From the IMG/VR virus record IMGVR_UViG_3300007734_000483, positions 1-22,608 of that record: 22,608 nucleotides of DNA; one strand, 5' to 3'. The notes under the pieces were generated by a model, which saw only the letters and a list, made by a program, of their open reading frames with translations, did no database searches and was not told where the DNA came from. The translations under genes and the position numbers were made by a program. This DNA comes from a virus. Within the stretch, counting starts at the first letter, position 1. Every line of letters begins with the position of its first letter. Below, in pieces: positions 7,297 through 15,033 of the stretch.

Positions 7297-8366
7297 TTGA
7301 ACGTAGTCGATGAACTGGAGGTTGTGATGATCACCGTGTTGTCTGGCGTAAGCGTGCCGTCTTCAGCCACGTTCAATCCAGTGCCTGCGATTACGCCGCC
7401 GAGAGTCGAGGTCGTTGCCGCCTTAACAGACAAATCCCCGCCGAGCGTCACAGCAAGCCCACTGCCTGCAATGATGCCACCAAGTTGAGCCGTCGTCGCT
7501 GCTGGCAGTGTGTAAGTGCCTTGCACTGCGGACAAGCGGCCTGCGCCATCCACAGTAAGGTTGTCTCCAACACTGATCGCTCCAAGGCTTGCGGTCGTAG
7601 CCGCTGGCAACTGCGCAGTGCCAATCTGCGCTGATCCATTGAGCCCTGCGACTCCGTTGATCGCGTTGATCGCAGTCGTAGCAATCGCGCCAACGTCGCT
7701 AGCGGATAGCGTTACGTTGCCGGAGATGGGACTGATATTGTTGACCGAAATGACGTATGCGTCACTCCCGGGGATCTTATCCCACGCCGCCCCATCGAAC
7801 ACCACCAGATCCCCCGTAAGCCAGTCGTTATGGCCGTCTAGTGTGGTGTTTCCGGCCACAGATACCACGTAGTACCAACCTTTAGTGCCTACACCAGACT
7901 GCAACGCTGGGTCGTTAGTGCTAGCGTTCCATGCGCCTTTGTAGGTTAATCCGCCGATCACCGAAGCGGGGATCTGGTCGAGCGAGATTTTGCCCGTATT
8001 GTCGAGCTGAGGAACCAGTCCAGCAACCGCGCCAGTGGTCAAGCAACTTAACTCAGCGGTGCCGATAGATGGCAACTGACTGGAAACTAGCTTTCCAGCA
8101 CCGTTTAGTGATGCAACGCCGTTTGCTGCTCCAAGCTGGCCAACGCCAAGAGCCCCGATGGAAGTGGTTGTGATGGAGACATCTCCAGTCCCACCGTTCA
8201 CGGATTTGACTGGCACGACATCAGCGACAGTCCCGTCGTGCAGTTTTAGGTACAGTCTGCCGCTGGTAAGATTTGACGCCAACTCACCACTGGCAAGTGC
8301 AAGTGCTGAAGGTGCCGCCGTGGACAGCGCGTTGCTGTTAAATTTTGGAATAATGGGATTGGCCAT
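7281..8366 (-). CDS. Tail fibre protein with repeated LGG modules
   Basis: A 361-residue fibre. Residues 1-50 form the attachment domain shared with the following gene. A VNGGTGDVSITTTSIGALG motif (57-75) and its second form VNNISPISGNVTLSASDVGA (208-227) are common fibre linkers. Residues 139-198 (GLTYKGAWNAST, GWYYVVSVAG, DWLTGDLVVFDGAAW) match a module known from many phage fibres. Three tandem copies of AATT-x2-LG-x3-GxxLxV-xxxGxLS follow at 253-280, 287-314 and 316-340. The protein ends FNGGTY. The start (ATG 8366) uses a GGAGG embedded in the previous gene's end. It is probably part of the host-recognition apparatus. Confidence 0.82.
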   Translation of the reverse strand: MANPIIPKFNSNALSTAAPSALALASGELASNLTSGRLYLKLHDGTVADVVPVKSVNGGTGDVSITTTSIGALGVGQLGAANGVASLNGAGKLVSSQLPSIGTAELSCLTTGAVAGLVPQLDNTGKISLDQIPASVIGGLTYKGAWNASTNDPALQSGVGTKGWYYVVSVAGNTTLDGHNDWLTGDLVVFDGAAWDKIPGSDAYVISVNNISPISGNVTLSASDVGAIATTAINAINGVAGLNGSAQIGTAQLPAATTASLGAISVGDNLTVDGAGRLSAVQGTYTLPAATTAQLGGIIAGSGLAVTLGGDLSVKAATTSTLGGVIAGTGLNVAEDGTLTPDNTVIITTSSSSTTFNGGTY

Positions 8367-8367
8367 G

Positions 8368-8384
8368 ACTAATAAGTTCCTCCG
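8368..8384 (-). repeat. 17-nt fibre-junction repeat, copy 1
   Basis: A perfect copy of 7280-7296. It encodes GGTY-stop of the collagen-like fibre and supplies GGAGG 12 nt before the next ATG. Similarity continues less perfectly into the next gene's first codons (NPIIP). Confidence 0.85.
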
Positions 8385-8638
8385 AGTATTTGTTCGTTGT
8401 TTGTTAAGACTGGGTTCCCGTTCAGAGTACAGGTTCCAGTCAAGACTGCATCGGTTCCACTGATCGCCCCCACATCAGTTGCGGTTAGCGCAACAATAGG
8501 GCCGGTGTATCCGTTGATTTCAGTGATCCCCCCAGCCGCGCCGGGTTCTCCCTGCGGGCCTTGTGGTCCTTGTGGCCCGGGAATCCCCTCAATAATGTCA
8601 ACAGTGATGATCTGCTGAGTGTCGTTACAGCAACTCAT
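8369..8638 (-). CDS. Short collagen-like fibre protein
   Basis: An 89-residue protein with six Gly-X-Y triplets (18-35, GIPGPQGPQGPQGEPGAA), the signature of a collagen-like trimeric rod. It is followed by INGYTGPIVALTATDVGAIS (41-60), the same linker type seen twice in the next fibre, and it ends ILGGTY. Two cysteines stand at positions 3 and 4. ATG 8638 overlaps the previous stop as ATGA and has a strong GAGGGAGGG about 10 nt upstream. It may be a short fibre in its own right or the shaft of a fibre whose tip comes from the neighbouring genes. Confidence 0.75.
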   Translation of the reverse strand: MSCCNDTQQIITVDIIEGIPGPQGPQGPQGEPGAAGGITEINGYTGPIVALTATDVGAISGTDAVLTGTCTLNGNPVLTNNEQILGGTY

Positions 8639-8943
8639 AGGATTGTTACCCTCCCTCGGGCGACGTTTAAGAAAAATGAATCTGAAATTCGAGTTGCGTC
8701 TAATGTCATCACTGCTCGTTGTGCTGTGAATTCAGATGTTTGTTCTGGTGTTAAGGAGCAGCAAAGCACATCGCTCTCCCGAAGATCGGCGGAAAGAATG
8801 GCAAGCGGTGTGCCATCCGAAGTTGCGATTGTGGCATCAAAACTCCAGTTTGCGGCGGCGTCGTCAGTTCTAAAATTCAACTGAAACCCCAATGCAAACG
8901 AAAATCCTCTCTGAAGTGATGTCGAAAACTCGACGGGTGCCAT
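8635..8943 (-). CDS. Small structural protein of the fibre block
   Basis: A 102-residue protein whose pattern (FSTSLQRGFSFALGFQLNFR and ANWSFDATIATSDGTPLAIL) suggests a beta-sandwich, as in tail-associated domains that precede fibres. No named family is recognised. It starts 15 nt after the previous stop, has no clear Shine-Dalgarno site, and carries TTGACAA 12 nt before ATG; the TGA of that motif is the stop of the gene upstream. Confidence 0.6.
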   Translation of the reverse strand: MAPVEFSTSLQRGFSFALGFQLNFRTDDAAANWSFDATIATSDGTPLAILSADLRESDVLCCSLTPEQTSEFTAQRAVMTLDATRISDSFFLNVARGRVTIL

Positions 8944-8958
8944 GCTCTTGGCTGATTG

Positions 8959-9189
8959 TCAACTGTCTCCCCATCCAATCCCTATAGGGTCGCAACATCC
9001 TGAGATTCGATTGATATGAGCAGGGAATGCACGTTCTGTTACCACAACACTTCCAACCTCAAATCTGTTGAGCGGACACGGAACCTTGTTTGATTTGACC
9101 AACAACTTCCCACCACACCGCGCAACCAATTCGCACTTTGCACAAACCTGCAAGCGTTCCTCTACAAGCCATGCTGGAACTAACTCCAT
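8959..9189 (-). CDS. Small Cys-rich, probable zinc-binding protein
   Basis: A 76-residue protein. C16-x2-C19, C25 and C38 (VCAKCE, RCGG, VPCPLNRF) could bind one zinc ion. Two further cysteines occur together at 65-66. Small proteins of this form are often found among phage tail-fibre genes, but their role is unknown to me. It overlaps the upstream gene by 10 nt, starts at ATG 9189 and has only a weak TGAG upstream. Confidence 0.6.
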   Translation of the reverse strand: MELVPAWLVEERLQVCAKCELVARCGGKLLVKSNKVPCPLNRFEVGSVVVTERAFPAHINRISGCCDPIGIGWGDS

Positions 9190-9794
9190 GACAAACTCAG
9201 TGTTGCCGTTCCAGATCCAACAAGATCAGGAATTGGTGACAATGAAGTGAGCTGACAGATGGCTCCGCTTTTGAATTCTGAAAATGTTCCAGCACAAGCA
9301 TAAGGCGCATCGCCGCCAATATCTGAGCCAATGCTCACATACTGCCCTTGCTCTACGGCCTTGAATCCATATCCGTAAAATGGATCACTTGGAATCCACG
9401 GTGAAAAATTAAATCCTTGAACGAACTTTTGACCAACTACTGGTATTCCAGTTCCAGCCACAATGCTTGTGAATTCCTGCGGTGTAAATGGATCAGCCCA
9501 CGCCACTACAAGTTGCCCCGCAGTCGTGAAAATCGCTTGCTGCGTAAATTCAAATCTATCGCACCCAGTCGATTTGCGGATTAAGAACCCACCAGTTCCA
9601 AATTCATCTGGAGCCAATTCAAGGCCGCAATTAAGCGCACGATACATTTTTTGACGATCTGTCACAGGCACCATCAATTCAGAAACTTGCGTCCCTTGGA
9701 TTGAAAAATAAGCCTGCCCTACCAGCGTTGCAAAAAACACAACGTCAAACTGTACCCGAACTCGCGTTGCAAATCTCCACTCTATGCAATTCAC
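9180..9794 (-). CDS. Distal tail protein, unknown
   Basis: A 204-residue protein starting at GTG 9794. This start is preferred because it gives a GTGA overlap with the upstream stop and has GGAG 6 nt before it; the longer reading from TTG 9806 would begin on top of that site. The protein is aromatic- and Gly-rich (FNFSPWIPSDPFYGYGF, about 130-146 of this reading) and probably beta-structured. No family is recognised. Its position between tape measure and fibres supports a baseplate or tip role. Confidence 0.62.
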   Translation of the reverse strand: MNCIEWRFATRVRVQFDVVFFATLVGQAYFSIQGTQVSELMVPVTDRQKMYRALNCGLELAPDEFGTGGFLIRKSTGCDRFEFTQQAIFTTAGQLVVAWADPFTPQEFTSIVAGTGIPVVGQKFVQGFNFSPWIPSDPFYGYGFKAVEQGQYVSIGSDIGGDAPYACAGTFSEFKSGAICQLTSLSPIPDLVGSGTATLSLSWS

Positions 9795-10363
9795 GGGGCG
9801 CTCCAATCAAGCTTACACGGATTCCCAACTGGCTGAACGCATTGGTTTTGAATGTCAGTAATGCGGTCTGCTCCAGTGTACCGTGAGTCATAAAAGACAA
9901 TCGCAATCAAATCATATTGAAGAATGTCCGTAGATGGCAATGGAGCGTCTGAGTAAACAAACCCAACAGCATCTGGCGAGTCTACAATGGTCATTGTGGC
10001 AGTGTCCCAAGTGATGTACGAGTAAACGTACCCAGAAACATCTACAGAGAGTTGAAACGGAGGAAGCGATGGGTCTGGATTCATTCCCGCTGGAACTCTG
10101 TTTTCAATCAGTCCAAATGGGATGGCTACTGTGTTCCCAGTCGATTCTGAATACAGGGGGAAACACGCAAATGGGCATGCTGTCGCACTTCCTCCACCTC
10201 CGCCACCGTTCTGCTGGTCAATCACCAGCGAAGTCCCGCCAGAAGTCCGAGTGAATCGATACCCAATTCCCGGTTGAATCGTGTTCTTCCGTATTTCGTC
10301 AGCTAATTCATTTAGCTGAGAAGCATATAAATCTCCGCCTTTGTAAAATGGAGTTGGTCCCAT
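9791..10363 (-). CDS. Baseplate or tail-tip protein with Gly hinge
   Basis: A 190-residue protein from ATG 10363, one base after the upstream stop (TAACATG). The N-terminus (FYKGGDLYASQLNELADEIR, residues 6-25) is a short helix of a type often seen in tail-tip proteins that assemble on a hub. A run of six glycines (GGGGGGSA) near 53-60 separates it from a beta-rich C-terminal domain (about 65-190, FPLYSESTGNTVAIPFGLIE and SVDVSGYVYSYITWDT). Function is inferred only from context. Confidence 0.62.
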   Translation of the reverse strand: MGPTPFYKGGDLYASQLNELADEIRKNTIQPGIGYRFTRTSGGTSLVIDQQNGGGGGGSATACPFACFPLYSESTGNTVAIPFGLIENRVPAGMNPDPSLPPFQLSVDVSGYVYSYITWDTATMTIVDSPDAVGFVYSDAPLPSTDILQYDLIAIVFYDSRYTGADRITDIQNQCVQPVGNPCKLDWSAP

Positions 10364-10364
10364 G

Positions 10365-11006
10365 TTATGTTTGAGAATACAACCAGTTATCCCATCCAAG
10401 CGGCCCCGAGCCTAGGTACTCATAAGTATTATGCCATTTTCCGTCAGTTCCTTCTTGCTGACCAGAACATCCCATAAAAATAAAATTAAATCCGGAAGGC
10501 AATGGTATTGGAGAAATGCTAGCCGCTTGAATAAATCCAACTCCCAAAATGTTAGGTGGATTGTTTGAAATTTCAGTGTATTTTACAGTTGCGCGAGGGG
10601 AAAGGTAGTCTGTTACGCCTTTTTTATAATAATCAAAAAGTGCTTCAATTCCAGTATTTCCGCTAGTTGCCGGTGTCCACGTTCCAAGTTTTCCATCAGT
10701 TGGATTTTTTTTCCAAATGATCCATTTTTCCATTTGATCAGTTGGAATACTCATGTTGAGAATCTTTGGATGCGTTTCAATCGGAGATTGCAATGAAGCA
10801 ACATCGATTGAATACGACACAATCCACGGAGAAGGGGAGGCATACGTTTCCTCAACCGTTGTGGTTTTCCCATCAGTTGTTGTTTGGGTCCACGACCGAG
10901 CCGTGTTTGACGGCAACACCGCCGCATCAAACGATTCCGTTGTGGTTTTTTGCGTGATTAACCCAGTTGGGTCTTTGGAAAACTCAATTGAAACTACGGC
11001 TGCCAT
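10365..11006 (-). CDS. Distal tail protein, unknown
   Basis: A 213-residue, Thr/Ser-rich, probably beta-structured protein, with TTTESFDAAVLPSNTARSW near the start and HNTYEYLGSGPLGWDNWLYS at the end. It is the first gene after the tape measure (6-nt gap), a place usually held by a distal tail or baseplate hub protein. I see no family motif. No Shine-Dalgarno site is visible. Confidence 0.6.
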   Translation of the reverse strand: MAAVVSIEFSKDPTGLITQKTTTESFDAAVLPSNTARSWTQTTTDGKTTTVEETYASPSPWIVSYSIDVASLQSPIETHPKILNMSIPTDQMEKWIIWKKNPTDGKLGTWTPATSGNTGIEALFDYYKKGVTDYLSPRATVKYTEISNNPPNILGVGFIQAASISPIPLPSGFNFIFMGCSGQQEGTDGKWHNTYEYLGSGPLGWDNWLYSQT

Positions 11007-11012
11007 AATTGG

Positions 11013-12614
11013 TTATTTTAAGAGTGGCTGAACTTCTTTACCGGACCAGTTTCCGGTGTTTGCTGCGATCTGTACCAGAAGCTGGTTTGTTTGATCCTGA
11101 GCGGCTTTCTGTTGCCTTGCCTGATCCAGCAAGGGGTCTCCACCGGGCATGTCTGAAACTCTGGTAAATCCGCCTCCGCCCCCGATCTGCTGAAGTGCAG
11201 AAGCGATTGGTGCAATGAAAAACCGTTGCATCGGGGGAGGTTGGTTTTCTCCGGGTTGCGCTCCAGAATATGCCAATTGTGTTGCTTTGTTTCTTTTTTT
11301 TAGGCTTTCCATTAAATCATCAAATATTTTTTCAAACCCAAAATCTGGTTTAGTTATTGAAAATCTTTTTTTACCACCACCAATGTCGTATGACGCATCA
11401 ACTTGTTCAGCTATTTTTTTGTCAATTTTTTCTTTTAAAGTATCCGCCATTCCAATGTTGGACACTCCTCTTTCAGTAAATCCAGTTCCTGTGTCTGAAA
11501 GCATTTCAGATAAAAACTTTAAACCTCCTGTTGTTACTGGAAGTTGTTTACCTAAAATAGGTATTTTTGAAATACCTTCTGAAAGAGACTTTATTAAATT
11601 AGCTATTCCAGAAAAAATAACACCAATAAATTGTTGAGCTACTCCTAGGATGCCCATAAAACTTGCTGTTATGTAATCTTTTGAAAAAATTGTTTTAAAT
11701 GCATTCCATATCCAAGCAAAAGTCCCTGACATTATTTTTTCCATTTGATTAAAAGCAGCATTTAATCCATTTACAATTCCAGATAATATTCCCCAAAAAA
11801 ACATATCTGCAATTTTATCGTTTGCAAAAGCTTCGTACACAAAACCAACAATTTTTCCAAGCTGGATACCAACATTGGTAAAATCCAAAGAATTTAAATC
11901 CTCAAGCACTTGAACTAAAGATGGAGCAATTTCAGATGACATCCCTACAAAAATTGCTTGAAGCTTTATTGAAGCAGAATTAAGCAACCCAACAACCGTG
12001 CTAAAAAGACCGGAATTTTTTGCCATTAATTCTGCTGAATTTCCAAGTGTTTGCTGTGCGCGTTCAATTCCTCCGCCAACAAATATTGATGCCAATTTGT
12101 TTCCAGAAACACCGAGCAATTCGTTAGCAAGTTTTGCTCTTTCTGCTGAATTTGAAACTTTCCCAAGTGCAGTAGAAACTTTTTCCATTGCTACATCTGT
12201 AGACATTGTTGAAAGTTCCCGAGCAGATAATCCCAAACGCAAAAATGCGTACCCAGCTTCTCCTCCAACTTGGGCTGCTGTAACAAGTTTTTCTTGGAGT
12301 ATTCCAATTGATGCTTCTACTTGGTCAGCTCCGATTCCCACTTGCTCAAAAGCGGTTTTTAAAACCATCAGACGAGCAACTCCAACGCCTGTTTTTTCTT
12401 TTAAATTTTCAAGCGCACGTCCTTCTTCCATTGCACCATACATGCCTTTTGCAGCAAGTCCAACAGCAGTAGCCGCAGCACCAAATGCCGCTCCTACACC
12501 TGTTATTGCAATTGCTGCTGGTCCACCTCCCATCGATGCCGCCAAAGCATTTTTTGCCTTGTTTAAAGACGAAAGGAACCCGCCAATATCCAGTGTAATT
12601 GCTGCTGTGATCAT
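11013..12614 (-). CDS. Tail tape measure protein
   Basis: A 533-residue protein. After a short N-terminal part there is an Ala/Gly-rich hydrophobic stretch (33-56), a long helical region (65-250), and hydrophobic segments near 270-287 and 318-342, all usual for tape measure proteins. It ends with a Gln-rich helix (DQARQQKAAQDQTNQLLVQI, about 496-515). At the usual 0.15 nm per residue a tail near 80 nm would follow, short for this group. ATG overlaps the upstream stop as ATGA. The middle (11280-11960) is much richer in A and T than the genes around it. Confidence 0.87.
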   Translation of the reverse strand: MITAAITLDIGGFLSSLNKAKNALAASMGGGPAAIAITGVGAAFGAAATAVGLAAKGMYGAMEEGRALENLKEKTGVGVARLMVLKTAFEQVGIGADQVEASIGILQEKLVTAAQVGGEAGYAFLRLGLSARELSTMSTDVAMEKVSTALGKVSNSAERAKLANELLGVSGNKLASIFVGGGIERAQQTLGNSAELMAKNSGLFSTVVGLLNSASIKLQAIFVGMSSEIAPSLVQVLEDLNSLDFTNVGIQLGKIVGFVYEAFANDKIADMFFWGILSGIVNGLNAAFNQMEKIMSGTFAWIWNAFKTIFSKDYITASFMGILGVAQQFIGVIFSGIANLIKSLSEGISKIPILGKQLPVTTGGLKFLSEMLSDTGTGFTERGVSNIGMADTLKEKIDKKIAEQVDASYDIGGGKKRFSITKPDFGFEKIFDDLMESLKKRNKATQLAYSGAQPGENQPPPMQRFFIAPIASALQQIGGGGGFTRVSDMPGGDPLLDQARQQKAAQDQTNQLLVQIAANTGNWSGKEVQPLLK

Positions 12615-13312
12615 GGTTTTTTGCCGATTGTTCGATTACCGATTGCCACAAGGGCACTTCTGACCGAGTTTTCCATCACCCGTTGCTGCATGTTCAGCGC
12701 CCATTGAATGCGTTTTTGAATCTTTTCAGCAGGAGACCATTCAGTCATGTTTCTGGCAATAAACTGGTAAATCCCATTTTTCCCAGTTGGCATCTGGATG
12801 TCTCCGGGCACCCAGCTATGCTTTGTGACCCACCCAGGAATCCCGCTTACCAATGCTGACAACTTCCAACCTGCCCACGTTGTCCCAGTCCGGTTCTTCA
12901 TGTTTTTCCTCAGTTCTTGAAATGCACCGGGAGCAACAGTGAAATCATTCCTGCGAGTTCTAACTCGCTTAGAAGGGGTTCTGTAGCCTTTGTAAATAGC
13001 AAGAACCCTGTTGAAGTCATACAGTGCTTTTTTGCGGTTTTTGGCAATGTTAAATGCTTTCCCTGTATCCGTATCAATAGCCTTCCAAGAAAGTTTTCTT
13101 CCCTCTGACCATCGCACCCGCTTGTTTTCATCCAGTTTAGTTTCGGATCTGGCATCCATCGGAGGAGTCACGGAAAACACAAATCGAGCGATACCCTTCA
13201 TCACCTTTTTCATGGTATCGTCGGAAGATCGCTTCGCATACTTGATGTACTGAGCAAGAGCAGGGTTGAATTTGCTCATATCAAGTTTAACTGATGCGGT
13301 CGCTTTAGCCAT
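12611..13312 (-). CDS. Basic minor tail protein, unknown
   Basis: A 233-residue, strongly basic protein (stretches KRVRTRRND, KKVMKGIAR, RKKALYD). ATG 13312 is chosen because AGAGG lies 3 nt before it. The longer frame would run further into the chaperone extension gene. TTGACAA also lies 14 nt before this ATG. The segment FSVTPPMDARS is reminiscent of tail-completion proteins of the HK97 gp10/gpZ kind, but those normally lie nearer the head genes, so this is a weak hint only. Here it sits between the chaperone and the tape measure. Confidence 0.65.
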   Translation of the reverse strand: MAKATASVKLDMSKFNPALAQYIKYAKRSSDDTMKKVMKGIARFVFSVTPPMDARSETKLDENKRVRWSEGRKLSWKAIDTDTGKAFNIAKNRKKALYDFNRVLAIYKGYRTPSKRVRTRRNDFTVAPGAFQELRKNMKNRTGTTWAGWKLSALVSGIPGWVTKHSWVPGDIQMPTGKNGIYQFIARNMTEWSPAEKIQKRIQWALNMQQRVMENSVRSALVAIGNRTIGKKP

Positions 13313-13532
13313 CTTCCTCTGAGAAATTGTCAACAATCGCAAGAAGTTCTCGGAATTGACAGTGAGCCGTTTTTGTCGGTTTCACCGTCCAAGCCCCGTT
13401 TGACCACAGTGCCGCATGATAATATTCAAGCGCACGGGCAAACGGAAGTTCCCACAAAATAAAATGTTCTGACCAACCAGTTTCTTTGGCCAAGGAGAAG
13501 ACCATAGCCGGTCCCCAGCTCGGCCCAATTAG
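13305..13532 (-). CDS. Frameshift extension (GT part) of tail assembly chaperone
   Basis: A 75-codon segment open in the -1 frame relative to the chaperone gene. It begins at the slippery site and continues LIGPSWGPA-MVFSLAKETGWS to SEEDG. The body (WELPFARALEYYHAALW) is a typical second-frame T domain that contacts the tape measure in lambda-like phages. It could in principle start independently at ATG 13505, but no ribosome site is seen there and the frame is open back to the slippery site. The frameshift fusion would be 206 residues long. Confidence 0.78.
   Translation of the reverse strand, partial: LIGPSWGPAMVFSLAKETGWSEHFILWELPFARALEYYHAALWSNGAWTVKPTKTAHCQFRELLAIVDNFSEEDG
13506..13520 (-). 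other. Possible frameshift-stimulating hairpin
   Basis: AGCTGG-GGA-CCGGCT forms a 6-bp stem (one G-U) with a 3-nt loop. It starts 11 nt downstream of the slippery heptamer, slightly further than the usual 5-9 nt. It is short, so its role is uncertain. Confidence 0.35.
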
Positions 13533-13924
13533 TTTGGGGGCTGACCATCTTCAGCTTTGCCAGCAGGGCGCGGAACGACCTCTACTGAGCGTTCTCCAGC
13601 CATACTGGATATGCGCTGAATCTCGTCGATGAATTTAGGCATGGCATCAATTGGGATCGACCACATGAAATCCAAAATCATGTCTCTGGCAGATCCGTCC
13701 CGAATTCCTTTCTTTACCACATTGAGGTCTTCAGACTGCATCCACGCCAGCGCACAGATCTGAAATTGCTTTTCTTCCTCTGACGCAAATTCGCTTTTTT
13801 GAGAGTCAGTGAAAATCGACAGTTCCAATGCTCGACACGCTTGCATTGTGCCCAAAGTGAATGGGCGAAGCGTTACGCCAGCAATTGTTTGCGGAATTTC
13901 TTCCGCGATACTTGAGTTTGTCAT
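13529..13924 (-). CDS. Tail assembly chaperone (G-like)
   Basis: A 131-residue acidic, helical protein beginning with a short beta part (TIAGVTLRPFTLGTMQACRA, 13-32), typical of tail assembly chaperones that coat the tape measure before tube assembly. It lies upstream of the tape measure in the expected place. Its last codons are CCC CCA AAC TAA, which hold a slippery heptamer, so a minority of ribosomes probably read on into the extension. ATG overlaps the upstream stop as ATGA. Confidence 0.82.
   Translation of the reverse strand: MTNSSIAEEIPQTIAGVTLRPFTLGTMQACRALELSIFTDSQKSEFASEEEKQFQICALAWMQSEDLNVVKKGIRDGSARDMILDFMWSIPIDAMPKFIDEIQRISSMAGERSVEVVPRPAGKAEDGQPPN
13532..13538 (-). other. Programmed -1 frameshift slippery site C_CCA_AAC
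   Basis: The heptamer CCCAAAC fits X_XXY_YYZ exactly in the zero frame of the chaperone gene and directly precedes its TAA stop. A -1 slip gives CTA ATT GGG and continues into the second frame without a stop until 13305. The same arrangement is known in lambda G/GT, which uses GGGAAAG. Confidence 0.82.
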
Positions 13925-14370
13925 AATTCAGATAGGATTTTTTTAGTCTTTGCTTCACTACAGTCTGCCGGAATGTAAGCACACCTGTTCCCACGACGCA
14001 CCAACACGGCAGGTTTCTGTTCCCGTAACCACTCACGAACCTGCTTTAGGTTCTTTGAAAAATACTTCAAAAACGTGATTGGGTGATCCGTGTTTGCGGC
14101 AAGCCATTTGTCGTCAAGCCACCGGCGTCGAAATTCTTCAAACGATACGTGTGATTCAATCCCCGGGAAATCCACCCGAATGTCACCATCCATGCAATAC
14201 ATCACGGTCCTCCTCGGACCAGATGCCGTTTGCTCTATCGTGTCAACGTAACTGTTCTTGGCAAGCGGTTGTCCTCCGCATGTGATCCAAGCACACACCA
14301 TGTCGGTGTTGGGACTTTTTAACGGAGGAAGGTTGTCGGTGACGTATGAAATGCTTTTTCCCTGCTGCAT
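13921..14370 (-). CDS. Tail-region protein, unknown
   Basis: A 149-residue protein. The second half is helical and basic (SFEEFRRRWLDDKWLAANTD, then FLKYFSKNLKQVREWLREQK), and three cysteines lie in the first 60 residues. It sits between the tube proteins and the chaperone. I recognise no family. The start at 14370 follows a 22-nt gap without a Shine-Dalgarno site. Confidence 0.58.
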   Translation of the reverse strand: MQQGKSISYVTDNLPPLKSPNTDMVCAWITCGGQPLAKNSYVDTIEQTASGPRRTVMYCMDGDIRVDFPGIESHVSFEEFRRRWLDDKWLAANTDHPITFLKYFSKNLKQVREWLREQKPAVLVRRGNRCAYIPADCSEAKTKKILSEL

Positions 14371-14392
14371 GTGATGTTCAGTTATTTTTCTG

Positions 14393-14707
14393 TTACGATG
14401 CCGAAGGGTATGCTACCCCAGAGTATTCGTATCCTTCCCAGTCGTCGTTGGTATACGAATGTTTCACCGAAGTGATTATGACTTTTCCAGAAGTTCCAGT
14501 AGGTGCCCCATCACTTGACCCAATCGACACCGTCGGAGTCCCTTTCCCCTTCACAGAAAAAGAATAGGAACTGTCAATGACCCTTGCTTCTGAAAATGCT
14601 CCAGTCGAATCAATTAAAACTTTTGTGTCGGCCTTCATTTCAAGGTCAACACTTTCCACGATTGTCCCAGACGCTGATACTAAAGTAATTCCAATTTGGC
14701 AGGACAT
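14393..14707 (-). CDS. Tail tube-like protein, paralogue of the next gene upstream
   Basis: A 104-residue beta-rich protein. It shares a pattern with the gene directly upstream: ASG[TV][IV]VE, a K-[GT]-KG turn, then NDD[WF] and a closing [VI]AY plus Ser. In size and position it fits a small tail tube or tube-cap protein. It starts 2 nt after the upstream stop with no ribosome site, so coupling is likely. Which of the pair forms the tube is open. Confidence 0.6.
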   Translation of the reverse strand: MSCQIGITLVSASGTIVESVDLEMKADTKVLIDSTGAFSEARVIDSSYSFSVKGKGTPTVSIGSSDGAPTGTSGKVIITSVKHSYTNDDWEGYEYSGVAYPSAS

Positions 14708-14709
14708 AA

Positions 14710-15018
14710 TTATGAAAGGGTTGAATACGCGATCCCAGTGACTTCAGACGTTGGAAAGTCATCGTTGCTTTGGCTTACCTTTGATCCGGTAATCGTTAGA
14801 CCGGAAAACACCTTTACGACAACAGGAACAAGGTCGGTGTCTCCCTTGGTTTTTACGTTCACTGTCCTTGTGACCAATTTTTTTGGACACGCTTCAACCA
14901 CAACGCCGGAAGCATTTTTAATGGTCAATGTGTCCACTGCATACTCTTCACTAGCCTCCTGCACATAACCAGACGGTGCAGTAAGCCCAAAAGTTCCAAT
15001 AATTCCAAAGGCAGGCAT
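14710..15018 (-). CDS. Tail tube-like protein
   Basis: A 102-residue beta-rich protein (FGIIGTFGLTAPSGYVQEAS, then ASGVVVE and VNVKTKGDTDLVPVVVKVFS), similar in pattern to the following gene. It comes right after the tail terminator, the normal place of the major tail protein, so this copy is my first choice for the tube. TTGACAA lies 12 nt before ATG, and its TGA is the stop of the tail terminator. No Shine-Dalgarno site is visible. Confidence 0.62.
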   Translation of the reverse strand: MPAFGIIGTFGLTAPSGYVQEASEEYAVDTLTIKNASGVVVEACPKKLVTRTVNVKTKGDTDLVPVVVKVFSGLTITGSKVSQSNDDFPTSEVTGIAYSTLS

Positions 15019-15033
15019 ATCTTTAAAGAGTTG

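Noticed and set aside
7297-7488. CRISPR-like or diversity-generating repeats in the fibre region
   Set aside because: The repeats encode degenerate fibre modules. No evenly spaced identical repeats, template region or reverse transcriptase gene is present in the window.
11998-12663. A 221-residue plus-strand frame opposite the tape measure
   Set aside because: Low-complexity Ser/Ala/Pro translation that follows from the opposite strand's codons; it crosses the tape measure and its neighbour.
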